DNA of 64,000 bases from Acidovorax sp. sic0104 (GTDB lineage Bacteria; Pseudomonadota; Gammaproteobacteria; Burkholderiales; Burkholderiaceae_C). Position numbers and translations under genes: made by a program. Location: assembly GCF_019219095.1 (NCBI RefSeq), contig NZ_JAHUWH010000003.1:1-64000 (forward strand). Reading direction: 5' to 3'. Positions 49,403-58,596 of the stretch are shown here, in pieces (within the stretch, counting starts at the first letter, position 1; each line of letters begins with the position of its first letter). The notes under the pieces were generated by a model. It was not told the DNA's origin. It saw only the letters and a program-made list of their open reading frames with translations, and ran no database searches.

Positions 49403-50167
49403 ATGCCTCACAACCACCTCTACATCCTCACCGGCGCCTCGCGCGGCATGGGCCTTGCCATGGCCCGGCAGCTTCTGACGGCCGGCAACACTCTCATCTG
49501 CATCGCGCGCAGTGCCAACACCGACCTGGCCGCTGAAGCCCGGGCCGCAGGCGTCACGATCGAGCAGTGGCAGCAAGACCTGTCGCAGGGCGAGCAGGCC
49601 GCGCACGAACTGAAGGCCTGGCTTGCCGCCCAAGGCCCGCAGGCATTCGCCAGCGCCACGCTGATCAACAACGCCGGCATGATCCCGCGCATCGCCCCGC
49701 TGTCGGGCAGCGATCCCGCCGACCTGGCCACAGCCTTGCGGGTGGGACTGGAGGCGCCCATGCAGCTCACGGCGGCCTTCCTCGGTACGACCGACACCTG
49801 GACGGCCGTGCCGCGCAAGGTGCTCAATATCTCCTCAGGCCTGGGCCGCCGCGCCATGGCCTCGCAGGCTGCATACTGCGCCGCCAAGGCCGGCATGGAC
49901 CACTTCACACGCTGCGTGGCGCTGGACGAGGCCACCAAGTCCCATGGTGCCAAGGTGTGCTCGCTGGCACCCGGCGTGATCGACACCGACATGCAGGTGC
50001 AGTTGCGTGGCGCAGACCCCGCCGCCTTCCCGGACCGGCAGAACTTCGCCAACCTCAAGGACGGCGGCCAGCTCACATCGCCCGCCGATGCCGCCGCCCG
50101 CGTTCTGGCCTGGCTGGAACGCGCCGACTTCGGTGCGAACCCCGTTGCAGACGTCAGGGACGCGTGA
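49403..50167 (+). CDS. Short-chain dehydrogenase/reductase (sepiapterin-reductase-like)
   Basis: 254 aa. LTGASRGMGLAMAR (residues 9-22) is the cofactor motif with Arg after Ser, suggesting NADPH; LINNAGM follows. The catalytic Ser is in LNISSGLGRR and YxxxK in AYCAAKAGMDH. The C-terminal VCSLAPGVIDTDMQVQLRGAD and FANLKDGGQLTSPADAA resemble sepiapterin/benzil reductases. Substrate unknown. The gene is followed by an R2 repeat and the thiolase gene. Confidence 0.87.
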   Translation: MPHNHLYILTGASRGMGLAMARQLLTAGNTLICIARSANTDLAAEARAAGVTIEQWQQDLSQGEQAAHELKAWLAAQGPQAFASATLINNAGMIPRIAPLSGSDPADLATALRVGLEAPMQLTAAFLGTTDTWTAVPRKVLNISSGLGRRAMASQAAYCAAKAGMDHFTRCVALDEATKSHGAKVCSLAPGVIDTDMQVQLRGADPAAFPDRQNFANLKDGGQLTSPADAAARVLAWLERADFGANPVADVRDA

Positions 50168-50174
50168 CTCGAAA

Positions 50175-50240
50175 GCTCCTCATTTGATAGCTAACGGCGC
50201 TTCATGCAAGCGCGCTAGCGGCCGATTTGATTCAAAAAAA
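50175..50240 (+). repeat. Palindromic intergenic repeat R2, copy D
   Basis: GCTCCTCATTTGATAGCT, a perfect stem GCGCTT-CATGC-AAGCGC, then AGCGGCCGATTTGATTCAAA. It fills the gap between the SDR stop and the thiolase ribosome site. Confidence 0.75.
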
Positions 50241-50259
50241 CCGTTGAAAGGACTCTCCC

Positions 50260-51444
50260 ATGACCCGTGAAGTCGTCGTCGTCAGCGCAGTGCGCACCGC
50301 CATCGGCACCTTTGGCGGCAGCCTCAAGGACATCGCCCCCACCGAGCTGGGCGCGCTCGTCGTCAAGGAATCGCTGGCGCGTGCCAGCGTGGAAGGCAAG
50401 GACGTGGGCCACGTGGTATTCGGCCACGTGGTCAACACCGAGCCCAAGGACATGTACCTCTCGCGCGTGGCGGCCATCCAGGGCGGCTGCGCAGAGGGCA
50501 CGCCCGCTTTCAACGTCAACCGCCTGTGCGGCTCGGGCCTGCAGGCCATCGTGTCGGCCGCGCAGACCATCCAGCTGGGCGACACCGACATCGCCATCGG
50601 CGCGGGCGCCGAGGTGATGAGCCGCGCCCCGTTCGCGAGCCTGAACATGCGCTGGGGCGCCCGCATGGGCGACACCAAGATGGTGGACATGATGATCGGC
50701 GCGCTGCACGACCCCTTCCACAACATCCACATGGGCGTAACGGCCGAGAACATCGCCGCCAAGTGGGGCATCAGCCGCGAGCAGCAGGACCAGCTGGCGG
50801 TCGAAAGCCACAACCGCGCGGAACGCGCCACGGCCGCCGGCTACTTCAAGGACCAGATCGTTCCCGTCACCTTGAAGAGCAAGAAGGGCGACGTGCTGTA
50901 CGCGACCGACGAGCACTTTCGAGCCGGCGCCACACTGGCCGACATGGCCAAGCTGAAACCCGTGTTCGCCAAGGAAAACGGCACGGTGACGGCCGGCAAT
51001 GCATCGGGCATCAATGACGCCGCCGCGGCCGTGGTGCTGATGGAAGCCGGCGCTGCCAAGGCGCGCGGCGCCAAGCCCCTGGCCCGCCTGGTGGCCTATG
51101 CCCACGCGGGCGTGGACCCGAAGTACATGGGCATCGGCCCCGTGCCGGCCACGCAGCTGGCGCTCAAGAAGGCAGGCCTCACCGTGGCCGACCTCGACGT
51201 GATCGAGGCCAACGAGGCCTTCGCCGCGCAGGCCTGCGCCGTCACCAAGGACCTGGGCCTGGACCCCGCCAAGGTCAACCCGAATGGTTCGGGCATATCA
51301 CTGGGCCACCCCATCGGCGCCACGGGCGCGCTGATCACCGTGAAGGCACTGCACGAGCTGCAGCGCGTGCAGGGCCGCTATGCACTGGTGACGATGTGCA
51401 TTGGCGGCGGCCAGGGCATCGCGGCGATCTTCGAACGTCTGTAG
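50260..51444 (+). CDS. Acetyl-CoA C-acetyltransferase (thiolase)
   Basis: 394-aa biosynthetic-type thiolase that condenses two acetyl-CoA to acetoacetyl-CoA, or the reverse with longer acyl chains. Nucleophile Cys90 (NRLCGSGLQA), His350 (GHPIGATGA) and Cys380 (CIGGGQG) are all present. MGVTAENIAAKWGISREQQD is the usual loop-domain block. The start is ATG 50260, with AAAGGA about ten bases upstream. Not next to phbB or an atoB-type operon, so its role in polyhydroxybutyrate, leucine or fatty-acid metabolism is open. Confidence 0.93.
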   Translation: MTREVVVVSAVRTAIGTFGGSLKDIAPTELGALVVKESLARASVEGKDVGHVVFGHVVNTEPKDMYLSRVAAIQGGCAEGTPAFNVNRLCGSGLQAIVSAAQTIQLGDTDIAIGAGAEVMSRAPFASLNMRWGARMGDTKMVDMMIGALHDPFHNIHMGVTAENIAAKWGISREQQDQLAVESHNRAERATAAGYFKDQIVPVTLKSKKGDVLYATDEHFRAGATLADMAKLKPVFAKENGTVTAGNASGINDAAAAVVLMEAGAAKARGAKPLARLVAYAHAGVDPKYMGIGPVPATQLALKKAGLTVADLDVIEANEAFAAQACAVTKDLGLDPAKVNPNGSGISLGHPIGATGALITVKALHELQRVQGRYALVTMCIGGGQGIAAIFERL

Positions 51445-51638
51445 GTCCGCCACCGCCGTCCATGGCGGCAGCCATCGCCAGCGGCGATGCTGCCACCCTG
51501 CATTGGCAAGGCATGGCCGGTGGAGGATCAGCGATCATCCCCGGGTGCCGGCACCAAGACCGGCAAAGCGGCGCGCGGGCCTTGCACCTGGCAACGCGAC
51601 CCGCCGATTTCATTGAACCGACGGAGACATTTCTCACC

Positions 51639-52634
51639 ATGATTCGCACACTGCTTTCTTCCTTCACCGCGCTCGCCTTGGCGATGGGCGCCACCGCGCA
51701 GGCCCAGACGTCCGCTGCACCCGCAGCGCCCGGTGCCTACCCCAGCAAGCCCATCCGCCTGATCGTGCCCTTCCCGCCCGGTGGCGGCACCGACATCCTC
51801 TCGCGTCTGGTGGCCACCAAGCTGACTGAAAGCGCCAAGTGGACCGTGGTGGCCGACAACAAGGCCGGCGCGGGCGGCACCATCGGCATCGGCGAAGCCG
51901 TGAAGGCCGCGCCCACCGGCTACGACCTGGTGATGGGCCAGAAGGACAATCTGGTCATCGGACCCTGGCTGTACAAGAACCTGCCGTGGGACCCGACCAA
52001 GGACCTGACGCCCGTGGCGCACGTGGCCTACACGCCCGTGGTCATCGCCACCAGCGTGAACTCCAAGTACAAGACCCTGGCCGACGTGGTGGCCGCCGCC
52101 AAGGCATCGCCCGGCACGGTGACCTACGGCTCGCCCGGCAACGGCACCTCCATCCACCTGGCAGGCGATCTGTTCGAGAAAGCCGCGGGCGTCAAGCTCA
52201 GCCACATCCCCTACAAGGGCTCCAACCCGGCGCTGATGGATGCGCTGGCCGGCAATGTGGACCTGCTGGTGTCGTCGCTGCCGTCGGCCATGGGCCAGAT
52301 CAAGTCCGGCAAGCTGCGCCCGCTGGCCGTCACGTCGGCCAAGCGCAGCTCGTCCTTGCCCGATGTACCCACCGTGGCCGAGTCCGGCTTCAAGGGCTTC
52401 GACGTGAGCACCTGGTACGGCGTGTTCGCTCCGGCCGGCACACCGGCCAACGTGGTCGCCGCCGTGAACGCCGAGGTCAACAAGCTGCTGGCCACCGCCG
52501 ACATGAAGGCCGCCATCCATGCGCAGGGCGCGGAGCCGGAAGCCATGACACCGGCCCAGTTGGGCACGCTGCTCAAGACGGAGTACGTGCAGTGGAAGGG
52601 GATCGTGGAAGCCTCTGGCGCAAAAATAGAGTAA
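51639..52634 (+). CDS. Bug-type solute-binding protein 4
   Basis: 331-aa TctC/Bug family exported protein with signal peptide LLSSFTALALAMGATAQAQ. Loops VPFPPGGGTDILSR and DNKAGAGGTIGIGEAVK are present. By eye it is closer to Bug 3 (13198-14205) than to the others: both share an LVMGQ...N-LVIGP/NLAINP-type segment, IPYKG and SAKRSS-LPDVPT. The start is ATG 51639, with GGAGA upstream. No transporter subunits are nearby. Its stop is directly followed by an R1 repeat, as for the iclR gene. Confidence 0.9.
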   Translation: MIRTLLSSFTALALAMGATAQAQTSAAPAAPGAYPSKPIRLIVPFPPGGGTDILSRLVATKLTESAKWTVVADNKAGAGGTIGIGEAVKAAPTGYDLVMGQKDNLVIGPWLYKNLPWDPTKDLTPVAHVAYTPVVIATSVNSKYKTLADVVAAAKASPGTVTYGSPGNGTSIHLAGDLFEKAAGVKLSHIPYKGSNPALMDALAGNVDLLVSSLPSAMGQIKSGKLRPLAVTSAKRSSSLPDVPTVAESGFKGFDVSTWYGVFAPAGTPANVVAAVNAEVNKLLATADMKAAIHAQGAEPEAMTPAQLGTLLKTEYVQWKGIVEASGAKIE

Positions 52635-52733
52635 CCCCCTGAGACGCTTCGCGCCTTCCCCCAAGGGGGACGCACCCAGTGGCCTGGCGGAGCCAGATCC
52701 ACGGGTGCACTGGCGGGGGGTGTGCCAGTTTTC
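52635..52733 (+). repeat. R1 post-stop repeat, second full copy
   Basis: Begins directly after the Bug 4 stop codon. CCCCTGAGACGC, core hairpin TTCCCCCAAGGGGGA, then CGGAGCCAGATCC and GGGTGCACTGG; collinear with 15157-15262. Confidence 0.75.
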
Positions 52734-52773
52734 ATGGCTGTGACGAACGTAGCGCCACTGAGAACCTCAATGA

Positions 52774-52797
52774 AAACGGCTCCCTGGGGAGCCGTTT
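52774..52797. terminator. Bidirectional terminator between Bug 4 and UspA genes
   Basis: AAACGGCTCCC (52774-52784) pairs perfectly with GGGAGCCGTTT (52787-52797), with A/T flanks on both sides; the genes are convergent. Confidence 0.85.
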
Positions 52798-52824
52798 GTC
52801 ATGGGGCGATACGGTTTGCGATGG

Positions 52825-53262
52825 TCAGGTGCGCACGACCAGCACGGGGATGTGCACCACGCCCAGCACGCGCTGGGTGACGCTGCCCAGGACCAGCTTT
52901 TCCAGGCCGCGGCGGCCGTGGGAACCCATCACGATGAGGTCCGCGCCGGTGCTCTCCAGCGCGCGCAGGATGCCGTCGTGCACGGCGTGACCTTCGCCCA
53001 CCACCGTGGTGGCCTGCACGCCGGCATCGGCCATGGCCTTCTTGGCGGCGTCAAGGGCGCTGTTGGCTTCTGCAGTGGCGGCGTTGATGTACTGCGCCTG
53101 GCCGTAGGCAAAATCGGCCCCCACGCCCGTGAAGGGATAAGGGTCGACCACATACACCGCCGTCACCGCGCTACCGAAGGTCTTGGCCAGGGCTGCGGCC
53201 TTGGAAACTGCCAGCATGGAGGTTTCCGAGCCGTCGACAGGAACCAGAATGTGCTTGAACAT
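52825..53262 (-). CDS. Universal stress protein, UspA family
   Basis: 145-aa single-domain Usp, ATP-binding type: the N-terminal KHILVPVDGSETS and the G-2x-G-9x-G-S/T motif in MGSHGRRGLEKLVLGSVTQ are intact. VVYVVDPYP-type strand and QAQYINAATAEANSALDAAK helix follow. The start is ATG 53262, with AAGGAGA six bases upstream. Role in stress survival is inferred from the family. Confidence 0.93.
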   Translation of the reverse strand: MFKHILVPVDGSETSMLAVSKAAALAKTFGSAVTAVYVVDPYPFTGVGADFAYGQAQYINAATAEANSALDAAKKAMADAGVQATTVVGEGHAVHDGILRALESTGADLIVMGSHGRRGLEKLVLGSVTQRVLGVVHIPVLVVRT

Positions 53263-53441
53263 GGTGCTTCTCCTTGAGTGAATGCGTGGATGGATGGCGT
53301 CACCGGGCTTGTGGCCCGGCATTGGACTCCAGTGTGAAGGCCCACCATACCGCGCATCTTGATTCGCATCAAATCGACGCCACTCATCCCGCCGGGCACG
53401 AGGGCTTCATCGCGCCACCCGCACGGCTCCGCACTTGCGCC

Positions 53442-54221
53442 TCAGGAATCTCTTGGCGATTCACCCACCACATCGGCACCCTGGAAATTGCCTCGCCGGC
53501 AGGTCACCACCAGCGTGTCGCGGTGGCCGGCAGCTGCCAGCGGCTGGATGGGGGTGGACTCGTGGATCATGCGTGCGTCGTCGAGCAGCAGCAGCGACCA
53601 GGGCTCGGTCAGGGTGAAGCGCTGGCCGCTGGGGCCGTTGGCCTCGAACACGCGCGTTTCTCCGCCCTTGACGCCCGAGCGCCCCACGAGGAACACGGCC
53701 ACCAGGTCCACACCATCGCGGTGCGCACCTTCGGGCGTGGGGCGGCCGATGCCGTCGGTGGTGTCGATGCGGAACTGGTGGGCCTCCACAAACCATGGCG
53801 CCGGCGCGGCCTGGCTTGCGAACACGGCATCGGACACGCCGGCCAAAGCCGCCAGCAACTTCTGCCAGGCGGGCCGGGCCACAGTGGCAGGCTCCATGGG
53901 CGCGAACCAGCGCTCCATGCCGCCGTGCAGTGCGTTGTATTCCACCGGTTGCCAGTGCGCGCGGTGCGGCGCCTGCCGCACCTGTCCGCCTTCCACCACG
54001 AAGCACGCGTGACGCCGGCGCCGGTAGCGGCCACCATCCTTCAGGAAGCCATCGGGCGGCAGACTGTCCCAGTCGCCGTTGAGCGCCATCAGGGCTGGAA
54101 GGTCGCAACCGATGAAGCGGGCCACATCATCCGGCGCCAGCACGGCGTAGCCCCGCTGGCCGAGATGGTTGGCAACGTCGGACGGAGTGGTGAACGGGGG
54201 AGAAAAAGTGACTTGGGCCAT
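53442..54221 (-). CDS. 2-oxoglutarate/Fe(II) dioxygenase family protein (BsmA/isoleucine hydroxylase-like)
   Basis: 259 aa. The iron ligands are visible as His167 and Asp169 (GAHRDGVDLV) and His220 (DDARMIHESTPI), and Arg234 in GHRDTLVVT is the likely 2-oxoglutarate contact. This spacing and the RYRRRRHACF segment match the 2OG-Fe_Oxy_2 family, which contains free-amino-acid hydroxylases such as L-isoleucine 4-hydroxylase and biofilm-related BsmA. It stands alone on the minus strand, so the substrate is unknown. The gene is intact, with all ligands present. Confidence 0.83.
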   Translation of the reverse strand: MAQVTFSPPFTTPSDVANHLGQRGYAVLAPDDVARFIGCDLPALMALNGDWDSLPPDGFLKDGGRYRRRRHACFVVEGGQVRQAPHRAHWQPVEYNALHGGMERWFAPMEPATVARPAWQKLLAALAGVSDAVFASQAAPAPWFVEAHQFRIDTTDGIGRPTPEGAHRDGVDLVAVFLVGRSGVKGGETRVFEANGPSGQRFTLTEPWSLLLLDDARMIHESTPIQPLAAAGHRDTLVVTCRRGNFQGADVVGESPRDS

Positions 54222-54315
54222 AGAGGCCCGAGCTTAACCGCTGGCACCGGCGTTGCGTCTGCGCTGGCGCAAGCGGTGGCCCTCTCGCGCGGTCATCTGC
54301 ACCAGCGCAGTGGCC

Positions 54316-54867
54316 TCAGTCGCGGTGGCCGTGCCCGTGGCCCTTGCCATGACCGCGTCCACGGTCGCCATCGCGGTCGTGGTCCCTGCCGCGGTCACGG
54401 TCATGCTTGCCGCCGTGGCGGTGGTCGTTGTCCCAGTGGCGGTCATCGCGCCCATGCGGCCCACGGTGGTGCGGCGGCCCCCGGCGCGGCGGCGGTTCCT
54501 GCACGAAGTAGACCGGCTGGTTGCACGCGTTATAGCGCGCGCAGTGCTTGCCCCAGTTCTTGGCGTGGCCTGGCGGCACATACATGTAGATGGGCGAGCG
54601 GGGGACCACCACGGCGGGGCGGTGGATGACCACGGGCTCGGCATACAGCAACGGCGGTGGGGGCGCATTGCCGATATTGATCCGGCCGTACACGCCGGGC
54701 GCAAGCTCGCCGCCCACGGTGGCGTTCACATAGGCCTGCGCGTGCGCCGCGCCGGCCGCAGCCGCCAGCAGCAGCGCAGCGGCTGCCCCGCTGAGCGCCT
54801 GGCGCAATCCGGTGCGCGCCGGGGCCAGGCTGGCGCCAGGGTTGTCGGTGGTGGGGGTGCCTGTCAT
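54316..54867 (-). CDS. Exported protein with a His/Asp/Arg-rich C-terminal tail
   Basis: 183 aa. A hydrophobic segment (about residues 26-44, ALSGAAAALLLAAAAGAAHA) looks like a signal peptide with an unusually long N-region, so translation may start later. The mature part has YVNATVGGELAPGVYGRINI, a Pro-rich PPPPLLYAEPVVIHRPAVVV and a conserved-looking VPPGHAKNWGKHCARYNACN with two Cys. The last 55 residues are almost only His, Asp, Arg, Gly and Lys, suggesting metal or polyanion binding. I recognise similar hypothetical proteins from Burkholderiales but no function. Confidence 0.75.
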   Translation of the reverse strand: MTGTPTTDNPGASLAPARTGLRQALSGAAAALLLAAAAGAAHAQAYVNATVGGELAPGVYGRINIGNAPPPPLLYAEPVVIHRPAVVVPRSPIYMYVPPGHAKNWGKHCARYNACNQPVYFVQEPPPRRGPPHHRGPHGRDDRHWDNDHRHGGKHDRDRGRDHDRDGDRGRGHGKGHGHGHRD

Positions 54868-54976
54868 GGAGACTCTCCTTGGTGTCGTGTTGTTATCCAG
54901 CGCGCCGCATCAGGCCATGCAACCGCATGCCAGCCGGGGCACGCCCCAGCCTACACCGAATACGCCGGCAGCGGCG

Positions 54977-57900
54977 TCAGCCAAGAACGACGAAGTCGGC
55001 ATCCGCGCCAGCATCGGTGGGACGCGGGCGGGGCTCGGCGTCCGCAGGGTCACTGCCCGGGAGAGTCTCCGCGGGCCCCGGCCGCCCGAACAGGTAGCCT
55101 TGCCACAGGTGGCAGCCCAGGCTGGCCAGCATGTCCCGCTGCTCCACGGTTTCCACGCCTTCGGCAATCACGCCCAGGTCCAGGCTGTGGGCCAGCGTGA
55201 CGATGGCGCGCGCGATGCTGGCGTCGTTGGCGTCGGTGAGCAGATCACGCACGAAGCCCTGGTCGATCTTGAGCTGGTCCAGCGGCAGGCGCTTGAGGTA
55301 GCCCAGGCTGGAATAACCGGTGCCGAAATCGTCCAGCGAGAAGCGGATGCCCAACGCACGCAACGTGGTCATGCGCACGATGGTGTCCTCCACATCGTCC
55401 AGCAGCAGCGTTTCGGTCAGCTCCAGCTTCAGGCACTGCGGGTCGGCACCGGTGCCCTCCAGCACGCCCAGCACGTCGTCGACGAAATCCGGGTGGCGGA
55501 ACTGGCGCGCGCTCACGTTCACGGCCAGGCTCCAAGAGGCGGTCGCCGGGCTCGCGGCCCAGCGCACCAGTTGCTCGCAGGCAGAGCGCAGAATCCAGGT
55601 GCCCAGCGGCACAATCAGGCCCGCCGCCTCGGCCACCGGGATGAACTCCGCCGGCGACACCAGCCCGCGTTCCGGGTGCTGCCAGCGCACCAGCGCCTCG
55701 GCCCCCACCATGCCGTCGCGCTGGCTGATCTGCGGCTGGTAGTGCAGCAAAAACTGGCCTTCGCGCAGCGCCTCGCGCAGGTCGGCCTCCAGCGCCGTGC
55801 GGGCCGACACGGCCGCCTGCGTGCGGGGATCGAAGAAGCGCAGCGTGTTGCGCCCGGCCCCCTTGGCCTGGTACATGGCGAGGTCGCCGCGCTTGAGCAA
55901 CTCGTCCACCGAGCCCTGTGCGTCAGCGTACAGCGCCACACCGATGCTGCAGGAGCCGTGGTACATGCGCCCACCCAGCGGATAGCCCTGCCCCAGCGCC
56001 AGCAGCACCGTGCGGCCCACCGCCTCGGCCTGCGCGGCGGCTTCCGCGGGCTGAGGGCTCAACCCCTCGATCAACAGTACGAATTCGTCGCCGCCCAGAC
56101 GCGCCACCGTGACGCCCTGGCGCACGCCGCCCAGCCTTGAAGCCACCTGGCACAGCAACTGGTCACCGATCTCGTGCCCCTGTGTGTCGTTCAGGTCCTT
56201 GAAGTTGTCCAGATCCACGAACAGCAAAGCCCCGCCAGTGCCCAGGCGCGCGGCGCTTGCCAGCCCATGCTGCAGTCGGTCGGCCATGAGGCGCCGGTTG
56301 GGCAGGCCGGTAAGCGGGTCGTAGAACGCGAGCAGCCGGATCTCCTCCTCGGCGGCCTTGCGGGCCGAGATGTCGGTCTGCGTGCCCACGTAGTGCGTGA
56401 TCTCGCCCTGCGGCGAGCGCACGGCAGTGACGGTGATCCACGCGGGGTACACCTCGCCGTTCTTACGGCGGTTCCAGACCTCGCCCTGCCAGGAGCCTGT
56501 GGCGCCGAGCGCATCCTTCAGCGCGGCGTAGAACTGTGCATCATGCCGGCCGGACTGCAGCATCCGGGGCGTCTGTCCGATGAGTTCGTCCACCGAGTAC
56601 CCTGTGAGCCGCGCGTACGACTGGTTGGCCGACAGGATCCGCTGGTCGGGGCCGGTCACCACCATGCCCTCGAATGACTCGAACACCGTGGCTGCGATGC
56701 GCAGCGACTCTTCCGCCCTGCGCCGCTCGGTGATGTCGGTGGAAATGCCGCACAACGCATGGATGCTGCCGTCGGGCTGGCGCAGCGGAATCTTGACGGA
56801 CAGATAGGCCCGCGTCTCGCCCGTATCCAGGTGGGTGTTGACCTCTTCCACCTCCAGCCGTTCGCCCTGCTGCAGCACGCGGCGGTCATTGGCCTGCAAT
56901 TGCGCGGTGGTGGCCTGGTCGAAGAAGGCGGAATCGTCCAGCCCCACCACGTCCCGCGCGGGCCTGCCGAAAAGCTCCAGGATGTGATGGTTGGCGTACT
57001 CGTAGCGGAAATCCCGGCCCTTGATATAGATGAAGGCGCCCACGCTGTCCAGAATGGTGGCCAGCTTCTGTTCGCTGGCCTGCAGCTTGCGCGTGCGCTC
57101 CTCCACCTTGCGCCGCAGCAGAACGGCCGACACCGCTGCCAGCAGCGCGAAGACGGCCAGAGCCACCATGGCCCAACCCATGGCGGAGGACATCTGCGGG
57201 CCTGCCTCAGGCCTGGCCCAGCGGCCCATCACCTCCGCATAGCGCGGCTCGGCGCCCGTACGCCAGCGCTGTACCGAACGGTCGATGGCCGCCAGCACGT
57301 CGGGATTGCGGCCCGGCCCCGTGGCGAAGTACAGCGAAGAAGGCAAGAACACGATGCCGGAATCGATCAGTCCGAACTGCCCCGCCTGCAGGTTGCCGAA
57401 TAGGTGGTTGGAGATCACCGCGTCGGCATCGCCGCGCTGCACGAACTCGAAGGCTTCGCCCAGCGTCGTCGCGTCGATCAACAGCACCGCAATGCCGAAG
57501 CTGTCCATCATGCTCAGGAACGTGGTGCGCTGCACGGAGCCCTTGAGCACCGCCACGCGCTTGCCCGCAAGATCGAACATCGACTGGATGGGACTGCCAC
57601 GCGCGCGGTAGACCTGCGACCAGCTGTGCAGCACCGGCGTGGAGTGAAAGTCGTACAGACGCTCGCGCTCCTTGGTGCGGGCCACATCGGGCATCAGGTC
57701 AAGGCGTCCGGCCGCCAGGGCATCCAGGCAGTCCTGCCATTCGCAGGGCACATAGCGCAGCGTCCACTGCTCGCGCTCGGCCACCAGTTGCAGCAGGTCC
57801 ACGAAGATGCCCGATGGTCGGCCCTGCGCGTCCAGGAACAGCTTGGGCTCGTTGGAATACACGCCCACGCGCAGCTCGCGCGGCGCAGCGTTCGCGCTGG

Positions 57901-58000
57901 CGCCTGCACCCGCGTACAACAAAGACAGCAGCGGCACCATCACCGCCCAGCGCAACCAGGGAGCGCGCCAGATTCTGATCAGGGATGCGCGTGAAATCAC
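54977..58000 (-). CDS. Periplasmic-sensor PAS-PAS-GGDEF-EAL protein (c-di-GMP turnover)
   Basis: 1007 aa. Order: signal segment (about residues 15-38), an SBP_bac_3 amino-acid-binding-like domain (about 42-265), a membrane helix (about 275-297), PAS (about 315-430), PAS (about 440-560), GGDEF (motif at 636-640, RLGGDEFV) and EAL (GAEALVRW, residues 768-770; DDFGTGYSSL loop intact). Both catalytic motifs are intact, so it may make or degrade c-di-GMP in response to a periplasmic ligand. The start is GTG 58000, with only a weak ribosome site; a reading to 58633 is antisense to pilZ and rejected. Divergent from a PilZ gene. Confidence 0.9.
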   Translation of the reverse strand: MISRASLIRIWRAPWLRWAVMVPLLSLLYAGAGASANAAPRELRVGVYSNEPKLFLDAQGRPSGIFVDLLQLVAEREQWTLRYVPCEWQDCLDALAAGRLDLMPDVARTKERERLYDFHSTPVLHSWSQVYRARGSPIQSMFDLAGKRVAVLKGSVQRTTFLSMMDSFGIAVLLIDATTLGEAFEFVQRGDADAVISNHLFGNLQAGQFGLIDSGIVFLPSSLYFATGPGRNPDVLAAIDRSVQRWRTGAEPRYAEVMGRWARPEAGPQMSSAMGWAMVALAVFALLAAVSAVLLRRKVEERTRKLQASEQKLATILDSVGAFIYIKGRDFRYEYANHHILELFGRPARDVVGLDDSAFFDQATTAQLQANDRRVLQQGERLEVEEVNTHLDTGETRAYLSVKIPLRQPDGSIHALCGISTDITERRRAEESLRIAATVFESFEGMVVTGPDQRILSANQSYARLTGYSVDELIGQTPRMLQSGRHDAQFYAALKDALGATGSWQGEVWNRRKNGEVYPAWITVTAVRSPQGEITHYVGTQTDISARKAAEEEIRLLAFYDPLTGLPNRRLMADRLQHGLASAARLGTGGALLFVDLDNFKDLNDTQGHEIGDQLLCQVASRLGGVRQGVTVARLGGDEFVLLIEGLSPQPAEAAAQAEAVGRTVLLALGQGYPLGGRMYHGSCSIGVALYADAQGSVDELLKRGDLAMYQAKGAGRNTLRFFDPRTQAAVSARTALEADLREALREGQFLLHYQPQISQRDGMVGAEALVRWQHPERGLVSPAEFIPVAEAAGLIVPLGTWILRSACEQLVRWAASPATASWSLAVNVSARQFRHPDFVDDVLGVLEGTGADPQCLKLELTETLLLDDVEDTIVRMTTLRALGIRFSLDDFGTGYSSLGYLKRLPLDQLKIDQGFVRDLLTDANDASIARAIVTLAHSLDLGVIAEGVETVEQRDMLASLGCHLWQGYLFGRPGPAETLPGSDPADAEPRPRPTDAGADADFVVLG

Positions 58001-58123
58001 AAGCCGATCCCACAGGAGAAAACCCCATGTTAACGAAAGGTTGCAAAAACATCCAAACGTAATAGACGACCGGCGCGCTTGGAGTAGCATGTGCCCACCA
58101 CCCGCTTCGCCCAGGAGACAGCG

Positions 58124-58498
58124 ATGCCCCATGAACGCCGCCACTTCGTCCGCGTCGGTTTTGATGCGCCGGCCCTGCTGACCACCGCCACGGATGCGTT
58201 CAGCGTGCATGTGCTGGACTTGTCGCTCAAGGGCGCGCTGCTGACGGCACCGGCGCAGGCAGACCTGGAAGCCGGCATGCTGTGCCAGCTCACGATTCCG
58301 TTGGCCGAGACGGGAAACCACATCGCCATGTCCACCGAAATCGCCCATGTCGAGGGCCTGCACGCCGGCCTGTTGTGCCGCGGCATCGACCTGGACAGCG
58401 TGACCCACCTGCGCCGCCTGATCGAGCTGCAACTGGGCGACCCCGCCTTGCTGGAGCGAGACCTGGGTGAGCTGACGCTGGCGGGGCCGCAGCACTGA
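58124..58498 (+). CDS. PilZ domain protein (c-di-GMP receptor)
   Basis: 124-aa single PilZ domain. The c-di-GMP motifs are both present: ERRHFVRV (RxxxR) near residue 5 and DLSLKGALL (D/NxSxxG) near residue 33. The start is ATG 58124, with AGGAGA six bases upstream; the 11-residue extension to 58091 is rejected. It diverges from the GGDEF-EAL gene, so the pair looks like an enzyme-receptor module. Confidence 0.92.
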   Translation: MPHERRHFVRVGFDAPALLTTATDAFSVHVLDLSLKGALLTAPAQADLEAGMLCQLTIPLAETGNHIAMSTEIAHVEGLHAGLLCRGIDLDSVTHLRRLIELQLGDPALLERDLGELTLAGPQH

Positions 58499-58596
58499 GG
58501 GGCGCCGTGCGGCCTTGAACGCATACTCTCCCCAGCCCTCTTTCGCAAGCAAAGAGGACGCAAAGCCCGGTTTGCCCCCGCAAATGCCTCGCCGTG

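Noticed and set aside
54253..55200. A plus-strand frame with an AVAVVVPV-rich start that looks like a membrane protein
   Set aside because: It is the complement of the His/Asp/Arg-rich tail; GAC/CAC/CGC repeats read backwards give Val/Ala. No ribosome site or family.
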